A DNA stretch of 41,617 bases from JAJPXI01 sp051867655 (GTDB lineage: Bacteria > Bacillota > Clostridia > Oscillospirales > Oscillospiraceae). The notes under the pieces are model-generated. The model was not told where the DNA came from, made no database searches, and saw nothing but the letters and a program-made list of their open reading frames with translations. The number at the start of each line of letters is the position of its first letter. The stretch's first letter is position 1. This document shows, in pieces, positions 36,296 through 41,617 of this stretch. The DNA lies in the NCBI GenBank assembly GCA_051867655.1, contig JBJDYV010000057.1:1-41617 (forward strand). Direction: 5' to 3'. A program made the translations under genes and the position numbers.

Positions 36296-37149
36296 ATGAA
36301 AATTGGTTTCATTGGAGCAGGAAAAGTAGGCTTCACATTGGGCAAGTTTTTTGCCCAGGGCGGCATTCCGGTTACCGGCTATTGGAGCAGGAACCCAGAA
36401 TCGGCGCAGGAAGCGGCGTTTTTTACCGGGTCAAGGCAATATGACTCCCCGGAAGCATTGGTTCAGGACAGTGACGCGCTCTTTTTAACGGTTCCAGACA
36501 GTGCGATCACCCCGGTCTTTCAGGACCTGGGTGCATTTGAGATCTCAGAAAAACAAATTTGTCATTGCAGTGGCGCCATGACCGCCGGGGAGGCGTTTCC
36601 CGGCATCGGTCAGACCGGCGCCTACGGTTATTCGATCCATCCGCTATTTCCCGTCAGCAGCAAGTATGAGGCTTACCGGGAATTAACGGGTGCTTTTTTT
36701 GCCTGGAAGGCGACGGCCCCCATCTCCCGGCGTGGCAGGAGCTGCTGAGCACCCTGGGCGTGACGGTCCAGGTCATCCCCGGTCGGGCGAAGGTCCGCTA
36801 CCATGCCGCCTGCGCCATCGCCAGCAATCTCATGTGCGCGCTGGTGCAGGAGAGCATCGAGCTGCTGGAGACCTGCGGCTTTTCCCGCGCCACGGCGCTC
36901 CAGGCGATCACGCCTCTCATGCGGAGCAATCTGGAGCACCTGATCCAGGACGGGCCCGCGGCCGCCCTGACCGGCCCGGTGGAGCGCGGCGACACCGCGA
37001 CGGTGGCAAAGCACCTTTCCTGTCTTCCCGAGCCCAATGAGCGGGCGCTGTACCGCGCCGCGTCCCGGAAGCTGGTGGAGATCGCCGCGCGGAAAAATCC
37101 GGAACGCAGCTATCGGGAGCTGGAAGAATTCTTGAAGCAAGGAGATTAA
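36296..37149 (+). pseudogene. panG: PanG-like Rossmann/DUF2520 reductase gene, split by a -1 frameshift at T7
   Basis: N-terminal reading 36296-36748 starts MKIGFIGAGKVGFTLGKFFA, an NAD(P)-binding Rossmann domain, and runs to ELTGAFFAW before leaving the family. The rest of the family sequence (CLEGDGPHLPAWQELL to ELEEFLKQGD) continues in the -1 frame to 37149. The switch is at GCT TTT TTT GCC (36692-36703), an in-phase T TTT TTT heptamer; slipping back one base there restores a 284-residue protein. The gene precedes panB, panC and panD, and no panE is in the window. A protein of this type, PanG, is reported as an alternative ketopantoate reductase. It may be a homopolymer mutation, a sequencing error, or real frameshifting. 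Confidence 0.75.
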
Positions 37150-37155
37150 AGGATC

Positions 37156-38007
37156 ATGTCAAAGAAAAATACGGTAGCCACACTGCTGGAAATGAAGCGG
37201 AATGGGGAGAAGGTCTCCCAGCTGACCTGCTACGACTACTCCACCGCCCGGCTGATCGACGCCGCCGGGATCAACACCGTGCTGGTGGGAGACAGCCTGG
37301 GCATGACGATGCAGGGCTATGAGACCACCCTTCCGGTCACCCTGGAGGAGATGATCGTATACGGGCGCAGCGTGGTCCGCGGCTGTCAGAACGCCTTTGT
37401 CATCATGGATATGCCCTTTATGAGCTATCAGGTGTCGGTGGAACAGGCCGTGGCCAGCGCCGGGCGGCTGATCAAGGAGACCAACGCCAACGCGGTCAAG
37501 CTGGAGGGCGGAGCCGCGGTGGCCGATCAGATCAAGGCCATCGTGGACGCCGGCATCCCGGTCTGCGCCCACATCGGCATGACCCCCCAGTCCGTCAACG
37601 TGTTCGGCGGCTTCAAGGTCCAGGGCAAGGGCGAGGCCAACGCCCGGCGGGTGCTGGAGGACGCCCTGGCGGTCCAGCAGGCCGGCGCGTTCATGTGCGT
37701 GCTGGAGTGTGTGCCGCCCAAGCTGGCCGCCCTGATCACCAAAAAGGTGAACATGATCACCATCGGCATCGGCGCCGGCGCCGGCTGCGACGGTCAGGTG
37801 CTGGTGTATCAGGATATGCTGGGCATGTCCGGGGACTTTGTGCCCAAGTTCGTCAAGCACTTTGCCGAGATCGGCGCGGCCATGACCCAGGCCTTCCAGG
37901 CCTATGACGCCGAGGTAAAGGCCGGCAGCTTCCCCACCCCCCAGCAGGCCTACGTCAAGAGTGACTGCTCCGATGAGTTCCTGGCCGAGCTGGATGCCGC
38001 GTTTTAA
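37156..38007 (+). CDS. panB: 3-methyl-2-oxobutanoate hydroxymethyltransferase
   Basis: Ketopantoate hydroxymethyltransferase, 283 residues, the first committed step of pantothenate synthesis. Conserved segments: LTCYDYSTARLIDAAGIN, LVGDSLGMTMQGYETTLPVTLEEM, MPFMSYQVS, NAVKLEGGA, AHIGMTPQSVNVFGGFKVQG and GIGAGAGCDGQVLVYQDMLGM. Mg ligands (Asp in VGDS, Asp in MDMPF, Glu in KLEGG) are present. ATG 37156 lies seven bases after the preceding stop. Its TAA stop (38005-38007) abuts a multi-hairpin element. Confidence 0.96.
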   Translation: MSKKNTVATLLEMKRNGEKVSQLTCYDYSTARLIDAAGINTVLVGDSLGMTMQGYETTLPVTLEEMIVYGRSVVRGCQNAFVIMDMPFMSYQVSVEQAVASAGRLIKETNANAVKLEGGAAVADQIKAIVDAGIPVCAHIGMTPQSVNVFGGFKVQGKGEANARRVLEDALAVQQAGAFMCVLECVPPKLAALITKKVNMITIGIGAGAGCDGQVLVYQDMLGMSGDFVPKFVKHFAEIGAAMTQAFQAYDAEVKAGSFPTPQQAYVKSDCSDEFLAELDAAF

Positions 38008-38157
38008 TACTAATTTCAAATTAAATACTTTCATTTGAAATTCCGCGCGCTTTGCGCGCTCGCGGCGTGCGATACGCACGCCGCGCCGTCTCATAAAAAT
38101 CTGACGCGCTTCGCGCTATAAAAAAGATTTTCAATCTTTTTTATCAGATTTTAGTAT
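38007..38157. repeat. Multi-hairpin element between panB and panC
   Basis: An outer 7-bp inverted repeat ATACTAA (38007-38013) / TTAGTAT (38151-38157) encloses five hairpins: AATTTCAAAT/ATTTGAAATT (38012-38042), GCGCGC-TTT-GCGCGC (38045-38059), an 11-bp CGCGGCGTGCG stem (38061-38085), GCGC-TTC-GCGC (38106-38116), and a 12-bp ATAAAAAAGATT stem (38118-38144). The last two are enclosed by AAAATCTGA/TCAGATTTT (38096-38104, 38144-38152). It alternates AT-only and GC-only stems, holds no ORF, and starts on the last A of the panB stop codon. The panC ribosome binding site lies just beyond it. Confidence 0.8.
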
Positions 38158-38193
38158 AAGCCGCGCGCGACATATAAAGGAGAGAAAAACAAC

Positions 38194-39042
38194 ATGATCG
38201 TTGCAACAAATATTTCGGAAGTCCGCGCCCAGGTGCGGGAGTGGAAGCAGGCGGGCCTGACGGTGGGCCTGGTGCCCACCATGGGCTATCTGCACGAGGG
38301 CCACGCCAGCCTGATCGACAAGGCCGTCTCACAGTGCGACCGGGTGGTGGCCTCCGATTTCGTCAACCCCACCCAGTTCGGCCCCGGCGAGGATCTGGAG
38401 TCCTACCCCCGGGACTTTGACCGCGACTGCGCCCTGCTGGAGGAGCACGGCTGCCACATGGTATTCCACCCTGAGGTATCCGAGATGTACGCCCCGGACG
38501 CGGCCACCTATGTGGAGATCCTGTCCGAGATGCCCAAGCAGCTGTGCGGCAAGACCCGCCCCATCCACTTCCGGGGCGTGTGCACCGTGGTCTCCAAGCT
38601 GTTCAACATCGTCACCCCGGACAAGGCGTTCTTCGGCCAGAAGGACGCCCAGCAGCTGGCCATCATCCGCCGCATGGTACGGGATATGTCCTACGGCATT
38701 GAGATCGTGGGCTGTCCCATCGTCCGGGAGACCGACGGGCTGGCAAAATCCTCCCGCAACACCTATCTGAACGCGGAGGAGCGCCGGGCGGCGTTGGTCC
38801 TGTCCCAGGCCGTCGCCCTGGGACAGCGTCTGGCGGCCGACGGCGAGACCGACGCCAACAAGCTGGTGGCCGCCATGACCGCCCACATCCAGGCTCAGCC
38901 CCTGGCCCGTATCGACTATGTCTCCGCCGTGGACGGCGTCACCATGATGCCCGTGGAGAAGATCGAGCCCGGCGTGCTGGTGGCCATGGCGGTCTATATC
39001 GGCAAGACCCGCCTGATCGACAACTTCATCGTGGAGGGCTGA
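38194..39042 (+). CDS. panC: Pantothenate synthetase
   Basis: Joins pantoate and beta-alanine with ATP. The 282-residue protein has the nucleotidyl-transfer motif PTMGYLHEGHASL (H34 and H37), the pantoate-binding VNPTQFGPGEDLESYPRDFDRD, the FGQKDAQQLAIIRRMVRDM segment and the KMSKS-like SSRNTYLNAEERR. AAAGGAG precedes ATG 38194. Its 3' end carries the GGAGGG that serves panD. Confidence 0.96.
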   Translation: MIVATNISEVRAQVREWKQAGLTVGLVPTMGYLHEGHASLIDKAVSQCDRVVASDFVNPTQFGPGEDLESYPRDFDRDCALLEEHGCHMVFHPEVSEMYAPDAATYVEILSEMPKQLCGKTRPIHFRGVCTVVSKLFNIVTPDKAFFGQKDAQQLAIIRRMVRDMSYGIEIVGCPIVRETDGLAKSSRNTYLNAEERRAALVLSQAVALGQRLAADGETDANKLVAAMTAHIQAQPLARIDYVSAVDGVTMMPVEKIEPGVLVAMAVYIGKTRLIDNFIVEG

Positions 39043-39047
39043 TCCCC

Positions 39048-39440
39048 ATGACAGTAGAGATGCTCAAGGGTAAGATCCACCGCGCCACCGTGGTGCAGGC
39101 GGAGCTGGACTATGTGGGCTCCATCACCGTGGACCAGGACCTGCTGGACGCCGCCGGCATTTTTGAATATGAGAAGGTCCAGATCGTGGATGTGAACAAC
39201 GGGAACCGGTTTGAGACCTATACCATTGCCGGGGAGCGCGGCTCGGGCATGATCTGCCTGAACGGCGCGGCGGCCCGCTGCGTCAACGTGGGAGACAAGA
39301 TCATCCTGATGGCCTACGCCGACATGACGCCGGAAGAGGTCAAGGGGTATCACCCCACGGTGGTCTTTGTGGACGAGGCGAACCGGCCCGTCCGGGTGAC
39401 CTCCTATGAAAAGCACGGTCTTTTGAAGGATATGGACTGA
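39048..39440 (+). CDS. panD: Aspartate 1-decarboxylase
   Basis: Makes beta-alanine from aspartate. The 130-residue proenzyme self-cleaves between G24 and S25 (YVGSIT) to form the pyruvoyl group on the new N-terminal Ser. K9 (KGKIHRA), the ETYTIAGERGSGMICLNGAAAR core and VGDKIILMAYA are conserved. It starts five bases after panC, with GGAGGG nine bases upstream. Confidence 0.96.
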   Translation: MTVEMLKGKIHRATVVQAELDYVGSITVDQDLLDAAGIFEYEKVQIVDVNNGNRFETYTIAGERGSGMICLNGAAARCVNVGDKIILMAYADMTPEEVKGYHPTVVFVDEANRPVRVTSYEKHGLLKDMD

Positions 39441-39461
39441 GCGTTGGGAGTGGAAATACAG

Positions 39462-40670
39462 ATGGAAAAACTGCAGGGAAAATGCGTCGTTCTGGGCATC
39501 ACCGGGGGCATCGCCGCCTATAAAATGGCCAACGTGGCCAGTGCGCTGCGCAAGGCGGGGGCCGACGTGCATGTGATCATGACTCAGAACGCCACCCAGT
39601 TCATTACGCCGCTCACCTTTGAAACGCTGACCAACAACCGCTGTGTGGTGGATACCTTTGCCCGGGATTTCAAATACGACGTGGCCCACGTCTCCCTGGC
39701 AAAGGCGGCGGACCTGATTCTGGTCGCCCCGGCCACCGCCAATGTGATCGCCAAGCTGGCCCACGGTCTCGCCGACGATATGCTGACCACGGTGGTGCTG
39801 GCCGCCCGGTGCCCCAAGCTGGTGGCTCCGGCCATGAACACAGCAATGCTGGAAAACCCCATCACCCAGGACAATCTGAAGACTCTGGAGCGCTATGGCT
39901 TCGGCGTCATCGAGCCAGCCTGCGGGATGCTGGCCTGCAAGGACGTGGGCAGCGGAAAGCTGCCCGAGCCGGAGGTGCTGCTCGACCACATTGCCCGGGC
40001 GCTGGCCCGGGAACAGACACTGACCGGGGTCCGCGTCACCGTGACCGCCGGGCCCACCCAGGAATCGCTGGACCCTGTGCGCTTTCTGACCAACCACAGC
40101 TCCGGGCGCATGGGGTACGCCATCGCCCGGGAGGCCATGCTGCGGGGCGCGCAGGTCACCCTGATCTTCGGCCCCACGGCGCTGGAGCCGGTCCCCTTTG
40201 TGCAGATGCGGCCGGTCACCACCGCGCAGGAGATGTTTCAGGCCGTTCAAGCGGCGCTGCCGGAGACGGACATTCTGATCAAGGCGGCCGCCGTGGCGGA
40301 TTACCGCCCCGCTTGCGTTTCCGATGACAAAATCAAAAAGCGGGACGGGGATATGAGCATCCCATTGGAGCACACAGACGATATTCTGGACTGGGTGGCC
40401 CAGAACCGCCATCCGGGCCTGTTCGTGTGCGGATTTTCCATGGAGACCCGGAATCTGCTGGAAAACTCCCGGGCCAAGCTGGAGAAAAAGAAGCTGGATA
40501 TGGTCGTGGCCAACAATCTGAAGGTGGACGGAGCAGGATTCGGCGCGGACACCAATGTGGTCACCGTGATCACGCCGGATGACGCGGTGGAGCTGCCCCT
40601 GATGGGTAAGGATGAAGTGGCGGAAAAGCTGCTGGACGCCATCGAGCAGCGGCGCGGGGCAGCGCGATGA
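39462..40670 (+). CDS. coaBC: Bifunctional phosphopantothenoylcysteine decarboxylase / phosphopantothenate-cysteine ligase
   Basis: A two-domain enzyme of CoA synthesis, about 402 residues. The N-terminal FMN decarboxylase (CoaC) has GITGGIAAYK, the PAMN motif and the catalytic Cys C159 in LACKDVGSGKLPEP. The C-terminal ligase (CoaB) starts at VRVTVTAGPTQESLDPVRFLTNHSSGRMG, with AAAVADYRP and the KIKKRDGDM lysine motif. ATG 39462 with GGGAG 11 bases upstream is preferred; a TTG at 39444 and GTG at 39450 are in frame. It overlaps coaX by four bases (ATGA). Confidence 0.95.
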   Translation: MEKLQGKCVVLGITGGIAAYKMANVASALRKAGADVHVIMTQNATQFITPLTFETLTNNRCVVDTFARDFKYDVAHVSLAKAADLILVAPATANVIAKLAHGLADDMLTTVVLAARCPKLVAPAMNTAMLENPITQDNLKTLERYGFGVIEPACGMLACKDVGSGKLPEPEVLLDHIARALAREQTLTGVRVTVTAGPTQESLDPVRFLTNHSSGRMGYAIAREAMLRGAQVTLIFGPTALEPVPFVQMRPVTTAQEMFQAVQAALPETDILIKAAAVADYRPACVSDDKIKKRDGDMSIPLEHTDDILDWVAQNRHPGLFVCGFSMETRNLLENSRAKLEKKKLDMVVANNLKVDGAGFGADTNVVTVITPDDAVELPLMGKDEVAEKLLDAIEQRRGAAR

Positions 40671-41446
40671 TCCTGACCGTTGATATTGGCAACACGACCG
40701 TCAGCGTGTGCGGTCTGGAAAAGCGGGGCGCCGCGGACTGTGACGTCTTATTTTCCGCCAAGCTGGATACGGTGCGCGACAAAAGCGCGGCGGACTACAA
40801 GGCGGAGCTGCGGGAACTGCTGCGCGGAAAAGGAGTCGCTCCAGAAAAGCTGGACGGCGCGGTGATCTCCAGCGTTGTGCCCTGCCTGGACGCGCCCATA
40901 CAGAGCTGCATCCGCGCTTTGACCGGCCGGGAGCCGGTCCGGATCACGGCGGAGAGCAGAACCGGCCTGACGCTGGATGTACCGGAGCCGGAGCGGGTGG
41001 GGCTGGACCGGCTGGTGGACGCCGCCTGGGCGGCCGCCCACTGTCCCCTGCCCGCCGTCACGGTGGATATGGGCACCGCCACCACGTTTAATGTGGTGGA
41101 CGAGGGCGGCGTGTTCCGGGGCGGCGTCATCGCGCCGGGCCTGGAAACCGGCCTGCGGGCGCTGAGCGCCCGGGCGGCCCAGCTGCCCGAGATTGGCCTT
41201 TGTACACCAGAGCATATCATTGGAAAGAATACGGAGGAGTGTATGCGCTCCGGCAGCGTGGCCGGCGCCGCCGTCCTGATCGACGGGCTGACCGCCTGCA
41301 TCGAAAAGGAGCTGGGCAAGCCGGTCACCCTGCTCATCACAGGCGAGCTGGCCCGTTATGTCGTGCCGCTGTGTGCGCATACCTATACCTATGATCCCCA
41401 CCTGCTGGCCAAGGGGCTGATGCTGCTCTATGAGTGGAATCATTGA
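40667..41446 (+). CDS. coaX: Type III pantothenate kinase
   Basis: Phosphorylates pantothenate, the first step from vitamin to CoA. The 259-residue ASKHA-fold protein has the phosphate-binding MILTVDIGNTTVSV, the PERVGLDRLVDAAWAA segment, and the second phosphate motif VTVDMGTATTFNVVDEGGVFRGGVIAPG. Type III kinases are not inhibited by CoA and need a monovalent cation. It is the last gene of the operon, so the unit covers pantothenate synthesis and the first three steps to CoA (kinase, ligase, decarboxylase). Confidence 0.96.
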   Translation: MILTVDIGNTTVSVCGLEKRGAADCDVLFSAKLDTVRDKSAADYKAELRELLRGKGVAPEKLDGAVISSVVPCLDAPIQSCIRALTGREPVRITAESRTGLTLDVPEPERVGLDRLVDAAWAAAHCPLPAVTVDMGTATTFNVVDEGGVFRGGVIAPGLETGLRALSARAAQLPEIGLCTPEHIIGKNTEECMRSGSVAGAAVLIDGLTACIEKELGKPVTLLITGELARYVVPLCAHTYTYDPHLLAKGLMLLYEWNH

Positions 41447-41457
41447 GCTATGTGCTG

Positions 41458-41486
41458 CAGACGGCAGGGCGATGCCCTGCCGTCTG
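41458..41486 (+). terminator. Hairpin terminator after coaX
   Basis: A 13-bp perfect stem CAGACGGCAGGGC / GCCCTGCCGTCTG with loop GAT. The T tail is poor (TACTTTGG), so termination may be inefficient. Confidence 0.65.
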
Positions 41487-41547
41487 TACTTTGGCTTTCC
41501 TTCGACATACAGGCCCATAAACAATTAAAAAAACATGATTTTCTCTC

Positions 41548-41576
41548 TTGACAAGGCTTACAATCTATGCTATCCT
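41548..41576 (+). promoter_or_regulatory. Strong sigma-A promoter before the tRNA gene
   Basis: -35 TTGACA (41548-41553), 17-bp spacer, -10 TATCCT (41571-41576), about 30 bases upstream of the putative tRNA. Confidence 0.7.
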
Positions 41577-41606
41577 ATTTAAGCATCTTAAGGCGGATGA
41601 CGATAT

Positions 41607-41617
41607 GCCGGAGTGGC
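41607..41617 (+). tRNA. Probable 5' end of a tRNA-Leu gene (cut by window end)
   Basis: GCCGGAGTGGC fits the 5' acceptor arm and start of the D arm of bacterial tRNA-Leu (GCCGRAGTGGCGGAAT...). Only 11 bases are visible, so identity is tentative. A strong promoter without a ribosome binding site or start codon downstream supports a stable RNA gene. Confidence 0.45.

Noticed and set aside
38007..38157. CRISPR or tandem repeat array between panB and panC
   Set aside because: The repeats are inverted pairs of different sequence, not direct repeats with spacers.

Overview
The window looks like a chromosomal piece of a GC-rich, butyrate-forming anaerobic clostridium, probably an Oscillospiraceae (Clostridium cluster IV) relative. 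This rests on the 5' end of a 16S rRNA gene, a crt-hbd-bcd-etfB-etfA butyrate operon with a Rex-type operator, a T-box in front of alaS, acetyl-type MetA, and housekeeping genes typical of Firmicutes (ComEC, MltG, RNase M5-like, type III pantothenate kinase). The genus cannot be fixed from this sequence alone.

Layout. 1-273: 5' end of 16S rRNA (minus), driven by three tandem sigma-A promoters (459-699). 848-1762: metA. 1821-6812 (minus): butyrate operon crt, hbd, bcd, etfB, etfA. 7148-7810: HD-domain hydrolase. 7873-10779: T-box and alaS. 11049-12428 (minus): MATE transporter. 12583-12921: HIT protein. 13184-15010: polytopic membrane protein. 15121-19222: small XRE regulator, comEC, holA, RNase M5-like. 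19266-21648 (minus): mltG and a U32 protein. 21733-21888: a 51-residue Cys-rich membrane peptide. 21971-24496 (minus): tagA-type glycosyltransferase, tmk, DJ-1 protein, 5-formyl-THF cyclo-ligase. 24715-27608: lipoprotein-permease-ATPase ABC importer of the TrpXYZ type. 27667-30969 (minus): icd and a surface S41 protease with SLH repeats. 31076-35997 (minus): five-gene oligopeptide/nickel-type ABC importer. 36296-41446: a pantothenate/CoA operon (frameshifted PanG-like gene, panB, panC, panD, coaBC, coaX). The window ends in what looks like the start of a tRNA gene.

The most unusual signals are not in the genes but at their ends. In three places (crt, alaS, the HIT gene) the last codons of the gene occur a second time downstream of the stop codon, across a hairpin-rich insert. 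The two copies differ mostly at synonymous positions, so they are diverged coding sequences rather than fresh duplications. A related hairpin family (C4/G4 stem abutting GGGGWCCCC) is found at all three loci. Two other multi-hairpin elements (21896-21971 and 38007-38157) begin exactly on the last A of the TAA stop codon of the neighbouring gene. Together these suggest one or more families of miniature structured elements that settle at stop codons, in some cases replacing the gene end.

Other points: the PanG-like gene is split by a -1 frameshift lying on an in-phase T TTT TTT slippery heptamer, with a composition change at the same place; the same 12-base inverted repeat overlaps the -10 region of rrn promoter P1 and a candidate promoter of the XRE regulator; and a perfect consensus promoter upstream of the ABC lipoprotein is buried in a terminator-like inverted repeat.
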